Below, piece by piece: positions 11,128 through 20,034 of a stretch of 64,000 nucleotides of DNA. How positions within the stretch are numbered: position 1 is the first letter of the stretch; each line of letters opens with the position of its first letter. The notes beneath the pieces are model-generated. The model made no database searches, was not told the origin of the DNA, and saw nothing but the letters and a program-made list of their open reading frames with translations. The position numbers and the translations under genes are program-made. This stretch comes from Pantoea sp. AS-PWVM4 (lineage in GTDB: Bacteria; Pseudomonadota; Gammaproteobacteria; Enterobacterales; Enterobacteriaceae), in assembly GCF_000468095.1 (NCBI RefSeq), contig NZ_ASZC01000022.1, positions 54,249-118,248 on the forward strand, given 5' to 3'.

Positions 11128-12480
11128 TTACTTGTTACGCTTCACCAGTGGCCAGGCCAGCAGCAACAGCAAAATCCACGCAAATCCGACATACAACGAC
11201 ACGCGCGTATCCGGGAAGTAACCGATCAACGCGATAATGAAGGCCAGGAATAGCACCCCAACCCATGCCGTGGTGCTGCCACCCGGCAGAGCAAATTGCA
11301 GCTTCCCGGCTTCCTGCTTACCAATTTTGCGGCGGAAGGCAATCTGCGACAGCAAAATCATGATCCACACCCACACGGTGGCAAAGGTGGCGAGGGAGGC
11401 AATCACCAGGAACACTTTTTCCGGCATCAGGTAGTTAAGGTAAACCGCGACCAGCATCGCCACCATCATCACCAGTACCGTAACCCACGGAATACCGCGC
11501 TCAGACACCTTCATAAACATCTTCGGTGCATGTCCCTGCTGCGCCATTCCGTGCAGCATACGTCCCACACCGAACACGTCGCTGTTGATCGCCGACAAGG
11601 ACGCCGTCAGCACCACAAAGTTGAGGATCGAGGCCGCTGCGGCAATACCGAGATGCTGGAAAGTCAGGACAAAGGGGCTGCCCGCTGTACCCACCTGGTT
11701 CCACGGATAGATCGACATAATCACAAACAGCGTACCGACATAGAACACCAGGATACGCCACGGCACGGAATTAATCGCACGCGGGATAGATTTGCTCGGG
11801 TCTTTGGCTTCACCGGCGGTGATGCCGATAATCTCGATGCCGCCGTAAGCAAACATCACCATCTGCAAGGAGAGCAGCATACCGACCACGCCGTGGGCAA
11901 AGAACCCGCCGTTGGTCCACAGGTTATGGATACCGGTTGGCTGACCGCCATTGCCGATGCCCCAGAAAATCATGCCGAAACCGGCAATGATCATGATGAT
12001 GATGGTGGCGACTTTAAAGAAGGAGAACCAGAACTCCACCTCACCAAACACCTTCACGCTCATCAGGTTGATGGCACCAATAATCAACACCACGCTCAGC
12101 ACCCAAATCCAGTGCGGCACCTCGGGGAACCATACCCCCATGTAGATACCAAACGCGGTGACATCGGCAATGGCGACGATCAGAATTTCAAAGCAGTAAG
12201 TCCAGCCGGTGATATACCCCGCCAGTGGGCCAAGATAATCCTGCGCATAACGCGAGAAGGAGCTGGCCTGGGGGTTGTTGACCGACATCTCCCCCAACGC
12301 ACGCATGATGATATAGGCGACCGCCCCGCCAATGATGTACGCCAGCAGCACACTGGGACCGGCCATTTTGATGGCATCTGCCGAGCCATAAAACAACCCG
12401 GTGCCAATCGCCGAACCCAGTGCCATAAAACGAATGTGGCGCGTGCTCAGTCCGCGTTTGAGCTTATTGGTTTCTTGCAT
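11128..12480 (-). CDS. proY: Proline-specific permease ProY
   Basis: ProY is a twelve-segment amino acid-polyamine-organocation transporter. The 450 residues track E. coli ProY closely from [20 protein letters not shown] at the N terminus through ITAGEAKDP to the end, including the GSAIGTGLF substrate-site helix. In E. coli proY is cryptic and needs brnQ read-through or a mutation for expression; here too it follows brnQ, with a terminator hairpin between. The start at 12480 gives the family-like [10 protein letters not shown]; six earlier codons are unlikely to be used. Confidence 0.95.
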   Translation of the reverse strand: MQETNKLKRGLSTRHIRFMALGSAIGTGLFYGSADAIKMAGPSVLLAYIIGGAVAYIIMRALGEMSVNNPQASSFSRYAQDYLGPLAGYITGWTYCFEILIVAIADVTAFGIYMGVWFPEVPHWIWVLSVVLIIGAINLMSVKVFGEVEFWFSFFKVATIIIMIIAGFGMIFWGIGNGGQPTGIHNLWTNGGFFAHGVVGMLLSLQMVMFAYGGIEIIGITAGEAKDPSKSIPRAINSVPWRILVFYVGTLFVIMSIYPWNQVGTAGSPFVLTFQHLGIAAAASILNFVVLTASLSAINSDVFGVGRMLHGMAQQGHAPKMFMKVSERGIPWVTVLVMMVAMLVAVYLNYLMPEKVFLVIASLATFATVWVWIMILLSQIAFRRKIGKQEAGKLQFALPGGSTTAWVGVLFLAFIIALIGYFPDTRVSLYVGFAWILLLLLAWPLVKRNK

Positions 12481-12501
12481 AACTACAGTACCTTGCAAAT
12501 G

Positions 12502-12526
12502 AAAAAACCACGGGCAGGCCCGTGGT
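12502..12526 (-). terminator. Terminator or attenuator between brnQ and proY
   Basis: ACCACGGG and CCCGTGGT form an 8-bp stem around CAGG at 12507-12526, followed on the minus strand by six T. It lies 20 bases after the brnQ stop, so proY is expressed either by read-through or from its own promoter. Confidence 0.88.
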
Positions 12527-12547
12527 CGAAATTAACAGCAATGTCGC

Positions 12548-13867
12548 TTACTGGTGAACGGCGACTTGTTCGCGTCCTTTTACGCGATCCACCACCGCGG
12601 CAATCAGCAGCATCACCAGCGACGGCGGCAACCAGGAGAGTCCCTGATCGGCCAGAGGCAGGTGCTGACTGAACAACGGCAGCGCGTCTTTAAAGCTGGT
12701 GGTTTTGATGGCATCGACAATGCCGAACAACAGACTCACCAGCATCGCCGGGGCGATAATACGGCTGCTCTTGTTCCACCAGTTCAGGGTGAAGCTCAGC
12801 ACCACCAGCACGATGCAGGGCGGATAAATCGCCGTCAGCACCGGAATGGAAATCTGAATCAGATGGCTCAGACCCAGGTTTGACACCACCATTGAGAACA
12901 GGCCGAGGATAAAGACCAGCGCTTTATACGACAACGGCAGGTATTGCGCAAAAAATTCTGCACAGGCGCAGGTCAGGCCGACCGCCGTCACCATACAGGC
13001 CACGAAGATCAGTGCCGCAAGGAAGAAGCTGCCCATGCCACCGAAGGTCTGCTGCACGTAAGCGTGCAGAATCGCCGCGCCGTTGGCGTTCTGATCAACA
13101 ATCGCGCCACTGTCTGAACCCAGCTTGAACAGGCACAGATACACCAGCGTCAACCCCACACCGGCAATAATACCGGCCAGCATGGTGTAGCGGGTCAACA
13201 GGCCGGAATCTTCCACGCCGCGTGAACGCGCCGCGTTAACGATAACGATACCGAACACCAGCGCGCCCAAGGTATCCATCGTCAGATAGCCGTTAACAAA
13301 GCCGCTGGAGAACGCCGCACGCTGATAATCTGCCGTCGCCGGGGAAAGGCCACCCGCAGGCCACAGCAGCGCGGCAACACCCAGCACCGTCAGGGCAACA
13401 ATTTTCAGCGGTGCGAGGAAGTGACCCACGGTATCCAGCAGTTTGCCCGGATAGAGGGAGATCACGATCACCAGCGAAAAGTAAATCAGGCTGTAGATAA
13501 ACAGCGGCAGCGCGCCGTCACCGGTCAGCGGGGCGATACCCACTTCAAATGACACGGTCGCGGTACGCGGTGTGGCAAACAGCGGGCCAACAGCCAGATA
13601 ACAGACGGTAGCCAGCAGCAAACCGGCGGCTTTGCCAATCGGTGAGCTGAGGGCATCGATACCGCCGCCAACGCGCGCCAGCGCGATAACGGTCATCACC
13701 GGCAGGCCCACGGCAGTGATCAGGAAACCAATGGCAGCAATCCAAACGTGTTCGCCAGACTGAATACCCACCATCGGTGGGAAAATGATGTTTCCTGCGC
13801 CAACAAACAGGGCAAACGTCATAAAGCCCAGCGCGAGGATATCCTTCGGGGTTAAACGATAAGTCAT
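12548..13867 (-). CDS. brnQ: Branched-chain amino acid transport system carrier BrnQ
   Basis: BrnQ takes up leucine, isoleucine and valine with sodium or protons. From the ATG at 13867 the product is 439 residues, the E. coli length. It begins MTYRL and runs into the family stretch [21 protein letters not shown], with about twelve membrane segments and the conserved [11 protein letters not shown] motif. The frame is open for 30 more codons upstream, but these do not match the family. In E. coli brnQ lies next to phoR; here two extra genes separate them. Confidence 0.96.
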   Translation of the reverse strand: MTYRLTPKDILALGFMTFALFVGAGNIIFPPMVGIQSGEHVWIAAIGFLITAVGLPVMTVIALARVGGGIDALSSPIGKAAGLLLATVCYLAVGPLFATPRTATVSFEVGIAPLTGDGALPLFIYSLIYFSLVIVISLYPGKLLDTVGHFLAPLKIVALTVLGVAALLWPAGGLSPATADYQRAAFSSGFVNGYLTMDTLGALVFGIVIVNAARSRGVEDSGLLTRYTMLAGIIAGVGLTLVYLCLFKLGSDSGAIVDQNANGAAILHAYVQQTFGGMGSFFLAALIFVACMVTAVGLTCACAEFFAQYLPLSYKALVFILGLFSMVVSNLGLSHLIQISIPVLTAIYPPCIVLVVLSFTLNWWNKSSRIIAPAMLVSLLFGIVDAIKTTSFKDALPLFSQHLPLADQGLSWLPPSLVMLLIAAVVDRVKGREQVAVHQ

Positions 13868-14226
13868 AAACTTCTGTACGGCCTGTAGCTGATGTTGCGG
13901 TGAAAGTTGAGTTTGTGTTGCCCCCTGACCGCGCCAAAACAACGACTTATCCATCAACGCCAGTGCGTTATGCTCGTCAGATAGTTAAAGCGCAGGTGAT
14001 TTAGACTGCTTTTCTTCTGTTCACAGAGGGAAGAATCGACAACGGCGCGTAGTAAAACGTTTATAGCGGAGAAAGGCAATACGGGATCGGAAAACCAGAA
14101 GGATATAGCACTAAACAGATAAAAAGCAGTGAATCAATATAGATAAGCTCGAAATCACATCAGATGATTTGCTTAAACTTTCCACAACGCGGGAGATATC
14201 CGCGCATAACCGAGGTTTAAGATGCA
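13868..14226. other. Intergenic region upstream of brnQ
   Basis: This stretch of about 360 bases holds no convincing gene. It should contain the brnQ promoter but I see no strong sigma-70 pair. A small imperfect dyad lies near 14190-14206. Confidence 0.4.
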
Positions 14227-14249
14227 CAAAAGGCGCGATTTACGCGCCT
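14227..14249 (-). terminator. Terminator of the MetE-like gene
   Basis: AGGCGCG and CGCGCCT pair around ATTTA at 14231-14249 and are followed on the minus strand by TTTTGTG. The arms extend imperfectly (TGCACAAA against TTTGCACA), giving a long stable hairpin 20 bases past the stop codon. Confidence 0.82.
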
Positions 14250-14269
14250 GTTTGCACAAGTTTACAGCA

Positions 14270-15376
14270 TCACCACACCTGATTTGCGATGTCGACCACC
14301 AGGCGGATTTTCTGCCACTGCTGATCTTCGCTCAGGCTATTGCCCTCTTCTGTTGAGGCGAAGCCGCACTGCGGGCTGAGGCAAATCTGATCCAGGCTGA
14401 CGAATTGTGCCGCTTCCTGCAAACGTGCCTTCACCTGGGCCGGGTCTTCCAGCTCACCGGTTTTGGTGGTGATCAGGCCCAGTACCACCTGCTGATGACC
14501 CGGCTTGATAAAGCGCAGTGGCTCGAAACCACCAGAGCGCTCGTTGTCATATTCGAGGAAGAAGGCATCGATATTTACCCCGCCAAACAACACCTCAGCC
14601 ACCGGCTCGTAGCCGCCTTCGGAGATCCAGGTGGAACGGAAATTACCACGACACACATGCAGGCCGACGGTCAGATCTGCCGGTTTACCTTCCAGCGCAG
14701 TATTCAGCACCTGAGCGTAGATACGCGCCAGTTCTTGCGGATCTTCGCCACGTTCGCGGATCTGTTGTTGCTGATCGGTGGAACACAGATAGGCCCAGAC
14801 GGTATCGTCCAGTTGCAGATAACGGCAGCCAGCCGCGTAAAACGCCTGAATGGCATCTTTGTAAGTTTGCGCCAGATCGGCGAAATACGCTTGCAGATCA
14901 GGGTAAACGTTGGCGTCGATCATTTTACGGCCGCCACGGAAGTGCAGCACGCTTGGGCTGGGAATGGTCATCTTCGGCACTGCGTCACCGGCAATGCTTT
15001 GCAGGAAGCGGAAGTGCTCCAGCATCGGGTGGTTCGGGTTAAACGCCACTTTGCCGGTCACTTTCACGCCACGCGCTTTCGTCTGCACGCCATTAAATTG
15101 AATGCCCTGCTCCGCTTCGTAACGCTCGACGCCAATCAGATCATCAAAGAAGTCGAAGTGCCACCAGGCGCGGCGAAATTCACCATCGGTAACCACTTTC
15201 AGACCGTTGGCACGCTGCTGCTCCACCACATGACGGATAGCGTCATCTTCGACCTGACGCAGCGCGGCGGCATCAATTTCACCCTTAGCAAACTGCTCGC
15301 GAGCCTGTTTGATAGCGGCGGGACGCAGAAAACTGCCGACGGTATCGGCGCGGAACGGGGCGGTTACTCGTTGCAT
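14270..15376 (-). CDS. Cobalamin-independent methionine synthase-like protein (YxjG/YxjH type)
   Basis: The 368-residue product corresponds to the catalytic C-terminal half of MetE and lacks the N-terminal half. It belongs to the short family often annotated as 5-methyltetrahydropteroyltriglutamate-homocysteine methyltransferase. Zinc-ligand motifs are visible: HVCRGNF, with its His and Cys, and SPQCGFAS near the C terminus, with the last cysteine. The AGGAG before the ATG at 15376 sets the start. A methyl transfer to homocysteine or a related thiol is likely; in short family members the methyl donor is often not folate, so exact chemistry is open. Two MetR-like boxes lie upstream. Confidence 0.87.
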   Translation of the reverse strand: MQRVTAPFRADTVGSFLRPAAIKQAREQFAKGEIDAAALRQVEDDAIRHVVEQQRANGLKVVTDGEFRRAWWHFDFFDDLIGVERYEAEQGIQFNGVQTKARGVKVTGKVAFNPNHPMLEHFRFLQSIAGDAVPKMTIPSPSVLHFRGGRKMIDANVYPDLQAYFADLAQTYKDAIQAFYAAGCRYLQLDDTVWAYLCSTDQQQQIRERGEDPQELARIYAQVLNTALEGKPADLTVGLHVCRGNFRSTWISEGGYEPVAEVLFGGVNIDAFFLEYDNERSGGFEPLRFIKPGHQQVVLGLITTKTGELEDPAQVKARLQEAAQFVSLDQICLSPQCGFASTEEGNSLSEDQQWQKIRLVVDIANQVW

Positions 15377-15500
15377 GATCACTCCTGGCTAAAGCCGTAA
15401 ACGCATGGTTGCGTCAGGTAATAATTTCACCTGGTTATTTTTGGCCATCTGGATGGCTATATGGCTAAGGAGAGTGACATGTTGGACGGATTTGGGCAAA

Positions 15501-15533
15501 CGAAGAAAATTCAGGTGACATGAAGAAAATTCA
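15501..15533. promoter_or_regulatory. Two MetR-like boxes upstream of the MetE-like gene
   Basis: TGAAGAAAATTCA at 15521-15533 fits the MetR consensus TGAA-N5-TTCA perfectly. CGAAGAAAATTCA at 15501-15513 fits with one change. The two are exactly 20 bases apart, two helical turns, on the same face, and lie about 125-157 bases upstream of the start at 15376. They suggest homocysteine-responsive control by MetR. Confidence 0.7.
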
Positions 15534-15551
15534 TGTTGCGATGTTCGTTCT

Positions 15552-16478
15552 TCAATTTTCCTCAATGGCGGCACGCGCCTGCGCCATCTGACTCTCAGAC
15601 AACGGCAGATATCCCGCCTCACTGACCCGACGCTGCCCCTGGGGTGACAGCACCTGATGCAGAAATGCCGACACCAACGGCGGCAACGGTTTCCCGGGCG
15701 CTTTATTGACGTAGATATAGAGCGGGCGCGACCACGGATAGCGGCCGCTACGGATAGAATCGGCATCCGGCATCACGCTTTCACCGCTATTGGTGACCAC
15801 CGGCAGCGTCTTCACCCCACTGAGATGAAAGCCAAAGCTGGCGTAACCAATGCTGTTGGGCGTCGCTGCCACCGCCTGCACCACCGCCGCCGATCCGGGA
15901 AACTCCGCCACATCAGCACGGAAGTCGCCCTTGCACAGCACCTGCTGCTTGAAGAAGCCCCAGGTGCCGGACGCGGAGTTACGTCCGTAGCGTTGGATAC
16001 TACGCGTGGCCCAATGTGGATCGGTCAGACCGACATCCCCCCAGCGCTGCGGCACCTGCTGCGCACCGCACAGACGCGTTACTGAAAACAGCGCATCAAG
16101 CTGCTGTGGCGCAATTTGCTTCAGCGGATTGTCCTGATTGACCACCACCACCAGCGCATCCATTGCCACCGGCACCGCCAGCGGAGGATAGCCATAGCGC
16201 GCGATAAACAGTTGGCGCTCATCCACCTGCATCGGACGGCTCATCGCGCCAAGCTGGGCAGCACCCGCCGCCAGCGCAGTGGGTGCCGTTGATGAACCCG
16301 CCGCCTGTACCTGCACATTCACCCCCGGTGACTGACGGCTGAAATCCTCGCCCCACAACGTCATCAGATAACCGAGGGTATCAGAACCGACACTGCTCAG
16401 ATTGCCCGCCAGCATGGTTTGTTGCCCCTGCGCCAGCACAGAGAACGACAGCAAAATGAACAGCAGCAACGATTTCAT
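15552..16478 (-). CDS. PstS-like phosphate-binding protein, no permease partner here
   Basis: The 308-residue product has a signal peptide (about 1-19) and then the phosphate-binding start NLSSVGSDTLGYLM. It also has the AAGSSTAPTALAAGAAQLGAMSR loop, which resembles the PstS phosphate-gripping loop. Two-lobed type-2 periplasmic binding architecture is expected. It lies directly downstream of phoR on the same strand, so it may be part of the PhoB regulon, but no pstC, pstA or pstB is near. The ATG at 16478 is chosen because earlier codons run into a REP-like element. It could feed a remote Pst system, sense phosphate, or bind another oxyanion. Confidence 0.83.
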   Translation of the reverse strand: MKSLLLFILLSFSVLAQGQQTMLAGNLSSVGSDTLGYLMTLWGEDFSRQSPGVNVQVQAAGSSTAPTALAAGAAQLGAMSRPMQVDERQLFIARYGYPPLAVPVAMDALVVVVNQDNPLKQIAPQQLDALFSVTRLCGAQQVPQRWGDVGLTDPHWATRSIQRYGRNSASGTWGFFKQQVLCKGDFRADVAEFPGSAAVVQAVAATPNSIGYASFGFHLSGVKTLPVVTNSGESVMPDADSIRSGRYPWSRPLYIYVNKAPGKPLPPLVSAFLHQVLSPQGQRRVSEAGYLPLSESQMAQARAAIEEN

Positions 16479-16491
16479 GCAGGGATTCCAC

Positions 16492-16586
16492 GTAGCGGCG
16501 CGATTTATCGCGCAGTCTTTTGAGCGATTTATCGCGCAGTTTTTTGGTGTTCCAATTGAACGGCGCGCGATAAACTGCGCCGCTAC
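16492..16586. repeat. REP-like inverted pair with an extra half arm, copy 4
   Basis: The left arm is at 16492-16513, the right arm at 16565-16586, and a partial third arm (GCGATTTATCGCGC) at 16524-16537. It lies between phoR and the PstS-like gene, which are transcribed the same way, so it may lower downstream expression. Confidence 0.82.
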
Positions 16587-16602
16587 GGGGAAATCAGAAC
16601 GC

Positions 16603-17916
16603 TTATTGCGCCACATTCTCCCGTATCTGGCTGGCGACGATCAACCGTGGCGGCAGGATAAAGCTGAAACACGTTGCCTGATGCGGCACGCTGGTGATTT
16701 CCAGCCGGGCGTTGTGGTGACCGAGGGCATGCTTAACAATCGCCAGCCCGAGGCCGCTGCCACCGGTAGCGCGCGAACGCGCTTTATCCACCCGGTAGAA
16801 ACGTTCGGTCAAACGTGGCAGATGTTCCGGGCTGATCCCTGGCCCGTTATCGCACACCTTAAACTCGGCACCCTGTTTATTACGTAGCCAGCTGATATCA
16901 ATGCGCGTCCCTTCCGGCGTATGGTTGACCGCGTTATACACCAGGTTGGAGATGGCGCTGCGCAACTGTTCATCATTACCCAGCACTTTGAGATGCGGAT
17001 CGGTGTGAAAATGGATCTCATGACGTCCCTGGCTCAAAGTTTCCGCTTCGCGCTGGAGCAGCAACAGCATGGTTGGCACATCTACCGTCTCTTTCATATC
17101 GAGGGCGGGAGCAGCTTCAATGCGCGACAGCGTCAGCAGTTGCTTCACCAGGCTATCCATACGACGCGTTTGCTCCGTCATGGTTTGCAACGCTTTGCTG
17201 CGTGAACGTTCGTTCATCACCGAATCGTTCATCATCTCCAGATAGCCTTGCAACACCGTCAGCGGGGTACGCAACTCATGGCTGACGTTGGCGAAGAAGT
17301 TACGTCGCGCGCCCTCCAGTTGATGCATTTGCGTCACATCACGCGCCACCATCAGCCACTGCCCTTCGCTGTAGGGCATCACGCGAAACTCCATATGATG
17401 TTGATTATTCAGCACCAACGTCAGCGGCTTATTAAAGTCACGCTGGCGGATATAGCGGGAAAATTCAGGATAGCGCAGCAGGTTGAGGATGTTCTGACCA
17501 TTGTCTTCCGGCCAGCGCAGGCCGAGATGCTGTTGCGCCAGGCCGTTACACCAGAAAATGATACCCTCTTCGGTGGTCAGCACCACCGCATCCGGCAGCG
17601 ATTCCGCACCGCTGCGAAAGCGTTTGATCAGGTTGCCCAGCTCGCGACGACGACGACGGTTACGCAACTGCATTTGATACAGCCCGTAAAACAGCGGTTC
17701 CCAGCTGGCGCGTCCACCGGGCGGCGTCATGGATCGATCAACCCATAACCAATGGGAGAGTCGCATCAGGTTCCAGAAATGCCACAACAGCAAACCCAGC
17801 ACCGCGATCAGCAGCAGCCAGGGGAGATAGCCAAATACCAGACCTAAAATCAGTGCCGGCAGACAGACCAGCACCAGTTCGGTCAATAATCTCTTCCAGG
17901 AGAGTCGTTCCAGCAC
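16603..17916 (-). CDS. phoR: Phosphate regulon sensor kinase PhoR
   Basis: PhoR phosphorylates PhoB when external phosphate is low, under control of PstSCAB-PhoU. The 437 residues show two N-terminal membrane segments (about 12-50), a PAS region (about 100-195), the H box SHELRTPLT with phospho-acceptor His213, and the kinase N and G boxes ([35 protein letters not shown]). The length is close to the 431 of E. coli. It follows phoB by 14 bases. Confidence 0.97.
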   Translation of the reverse strand: MLERLSWKRLLTELVLVCLPALILGLVFGYLPWLLLIAVLGLLLWHFWNLMRLSHWLWVDRSMTPPGGRASWEPLFYGLYQMQLRNRRRRRELGNLIKRFRSGAESLPDAVVLTTEEGIIFWCNGLAQQHLGLRWPEDNGQNILNLLRYPEFSRYIRQRDFNKPLTLVLNNQHHMEFRVMPYSEGQWLMVARDVTQMHQLEGARRNFFANVSHELRTPLTVLQGYLEMMNDSVMNERSRSKALQTMTEQTRRMDSLVKQLLTLSRIEAAPALDMKETVDVPTMLLLLQREAETLSQGRHEIHFHTDPHLKVLGNDEQLRSAISNLVYNAVNHTPEGTRIDISWLRNKQGAEFKVCDNGPGISPEHLPRLTERFYRVDKARSRATGGSGLGLAIVKHALGHHNARLEITSVPHQATCFSFILPPRLIVASQIRENVAQ

Positions 17917-17930
17917 GGTAAAGACTCCGT

Positions 17931-18620
17931 TTAGTAGCGAGCAGAGAAACGATACCCTGTTCCGCGTACGGTTTGTACCATGCGATCGTGGCCGGAGACC
18001 TCCAGCGCTTTACGTAAACGACGGATATGCACATCGACAGTACGATCTTCGACATACACATTGGTGCCCCAGACATGGTTCAGCAGTTGTTCGCGGCTGT
18101 AAACGCGTTCCGGGTGCGTCATAAAGAAGTGCAGCAATTTGTACTCAGTCGGTCCCATCTCCAGCGGCGTGGCTTCGGACATCACGCGATGTGATGACGG
18201 GTCGAGGCTCAGCCCCTGCATCTCAATCACCTCTTCCACCGCCATCGGCGAAATACGCCGCATCACCGCTTTGATACGCGCCATCAACTCTTTCGGAGAG
18301 AACGGTTTGGTGATGTAATCGTCAGCGCCCACTTCCAGACCGCGTACACGATCTTCTTCTTCGCCACGCGCCGTCAGCATCATCACCGGAATATCGCGCG
18401 TCATGGCTTCACGTTTCAGGTGCTTGATAAACTGGATACCGCTACCGCCTGGTAACATCCAGTCCAGCAAAATCAAATCCGGCCAGGGTTCGATGAGCTT
18501 CCCTACTGCGCTGTCATAATCTTCCGCCTCAATCGGCTGGTAATCGTTCTGTTCCAGCACGAAACATAACATTTCACGGATGGGAGCTTCGTCTTCCACA
18601 ACCAAAATGCGCTTAGCCAT
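17931..18620 (-). CDS. phoB: Phosphate regulon response regulator PhoB
   Basis: PhoB is the transcription factor of the phosphate-starvation regulon. Starting at 18620 it has 229 residues, as in E. coli. The receiver domain carries Glu9/Asp10 and the phosphorylated Asp53 (LLDWMLPG), and a C-terminal winged-helix domain carries the recognition helix region [12 protein letters not shown]...[12 protein letters not shown]. An open frame of 16 codons further upstream is rejected because it enters the promoter. A Pho box upstream indicates self-activation. Confidence 0.98.
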   Translation of the reverse strand: MAKRILVVEDEAPIREMLCFVLEQNDYQPIEAEDYDSAVGKLIEPWPDLILLDWMLPGGSGIQFIKHLKREAMTRDIPVMMLTARGEEEDRVRGLEVGADDYITKPFSPKELMARIKAVMRRISPMAVEEVIEMQGLSLDPSSHRVMSEATPLEMGPTEYKLLHFFMTHPERVYSREQLLNHVWGTNVYVEDRTVDVHIRRLRKALEVSGHDRMVQTVRGTGYRFSARY

Positions 18621-18666
18621 TATTACTCCTGCTGATATGACGGCTGTCACTGGGATTTGCGGCGTC

Positions 18667-18700
18667 ATTATGCGTCAGTTTTATGACACTTTTATGAAAA
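18667..18700 (-). promoter_or_regulatory. phoB promoter with Pho box
   Basis: Read on the minus strand, two 11-base direct repeats, TTCATAAAAGT and GTCATAAAACT, span about 18678-18699 and fit the tandem Pho box bound by PhoB. A -10 hexamer CATAAT lies at 18667-18672. As usual for PhoB-activated promoters the Pho box takes the place of a -35. The arrangement is very close to the E. coli phoB promoter. Confidence 0.88.
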
Positions 18701-18816
18701 ACCCAACCCTGGAAATTTAGTGGAAAAACAGAAATGTGACAGCCGTGAGGCGTTTTTTTTGCTTTCGTGGTGAAGTCGTTATAATTCCCCATCGCTTTTT
18801 CTGGCAGGGAGCATCC

Positions 18817-20034
18817 ATGCGCATCATCCATACGGCAGACTGGCATCTGGGCCAGTTCTTTTACAGCAAAAGTCGCGCTGCTGAACATCAGGCATTTCTC
18901 GACTGGCTGCGCCAGCAGATTGACCAGCATCAGGTGGATGCGCTGATTATCGCCGGTGACCTTTTTGATACCGGCTCACCGCCAAGCTATGCGCGTGAAA
19001 TGTTTAACCGCTTCGTGGTGGCGTTGCAGGCCAGCCGCTGCCAGTTGATCGTTCTGGCAGGGAACCACGATTCGGTGGCAACGCTCAATGAATCACGCGA
19101 ACTGCTTGCCTGCCTCAACACGCAGGTGATCACCAGCGCTACGCCGCAGGGCGAGCAGCAGGTGCTGACCCTGAAGCAGCGCGACGGTACGCCAGGCGCG
19201 CTGCTGTGCGCCATCCCTTATCTGCGCCCGCGCGATATTTTGCGCAGCCAGGCCGGACAGTCCGGGCGGGAAAAACAGCTGTCGCTGCTGGAAGCCATCG
19301 AACAACATTATCAGCACTGCTTTGCCGCCGCAGAGGCGCAGCGCGCAGCACTCGGGGGCAAACTGCCGATTATCGCCACCGGCCATCTCACCACCGTCGG
19401 CGTAACCAAAAGCGACTCGGTGCGCGATATCTACATCGGCACCCTCGATGCCTTTCCGGCACAGGCATTCCCTGCGGCGGATTACATCGCCCTCGGCCAT
19501 ATTCACCGTGCTCAACGCATTGCTGACAGCGATCATATTCGCTATAGCGGTTCGCCCATTCCACTCAGCTTTGATGAGTTGGGCCGCGACAAGAGCGTGT
19601 TTCTGCTGGATTTCAGCACCGGCCTTGATGCCGTGACGCCGCTGACCATCCCGCTGTTCCAGCCAATGCAGATGCTGAAAGGATCGCTGGCGGATATCGA
19701 ACGGCAACTGGCGCTGTTCAAAGAAAAAGAGGGCGACCTGGCGGTGTGGCTGGATATTGAAATCACCACTCAGGAGCACCTGAGCGACCTGCAACGCCGC
19801 GTGGAACAACTGACGGAAAACTTACCGGTGGAGGTGCTACTGGTCCGCCGCAGTCGCGAACAGCGCAGCCGCAGCCTGGCGCGACTGGATAACGAAACCC
19901 TGAGTGAATTGCAGGTTGAAGAGGTGTTTGCGCGTCGTCTGGCGTTGGAAGAAGATCTGGATGCCGACCAGGCAGCACACCTTACACAACTGTTTCGCAC
20001 CACCCTTGCCGCGCTGGAGAACCCCTCTGCATGA
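18817..20034 (+). CDS. sbcD: Exonuclease SbcCD subunit D
   Basis: SbcD (Mre11 family) is the nuclease of the SbcCD complex, which cuts hairpin and protein-blocked DNA ends. The 405 residues show the metallophosphoesterase motifs DWHLG (8-12), GDLFD (47-51), GNHDS (82-86) and [10 protein letters not shown] further on. The ATG at 18817 follows CAGGGAGC and gives the standard [12 protein letters not shown] start. Its TGA overlaps the ATG of sbcC by four bases. It is divergent from phoB, as in E. coli. Confidence 0.97.
   Translation: MRIIHTADWHLGQFFYSKSRAAEHQAFLDWLRQQIDQHQVDALIIAGDLFDTGSPPSYAREMFNRFVVALQASRCQLIVLAGNHDSVATLNESRELLACLNTQVITSATPQGEQQVLTLKQRDGTPGALLCAIPYLRPRDILRSQAGQSGREKQLSLLEAIEQHYQHCFAAAEAQRAALGGKLPIIATGHLTTVGVTKSDSVRDIYIGTLDAFPAQAFPAADYIALGHIHRAQRIADSDHIRYSGSPIPLSFDELGRDKSVFLLDFSTGLDAVTPLTIPLFQPMQMLKGSLADIERQLALFKEKEGDLAVWLDIEITTQEHLSDLQRRVEQLTENLPVEVLLVRRSREQRSRSLARLDNETLSELQVEEVFARRLALEEDLDADQAAHLTQLFRTTLAALENPSA

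Noticed and set aside
11296..12672. 458-codon open frame on the plus strand
   Set aside because: It is antisense to proY, with a His/Gln/Asp-rich composition typical of reverse-frame shadows of membrane-protein genes, and has no family resemblance.
14405..15400. 331-codon open frame on the plus strand
   Set aside because: It lies opposite the MetE-like gene, which has clear zinc-site motifs; the frame is a shadow.
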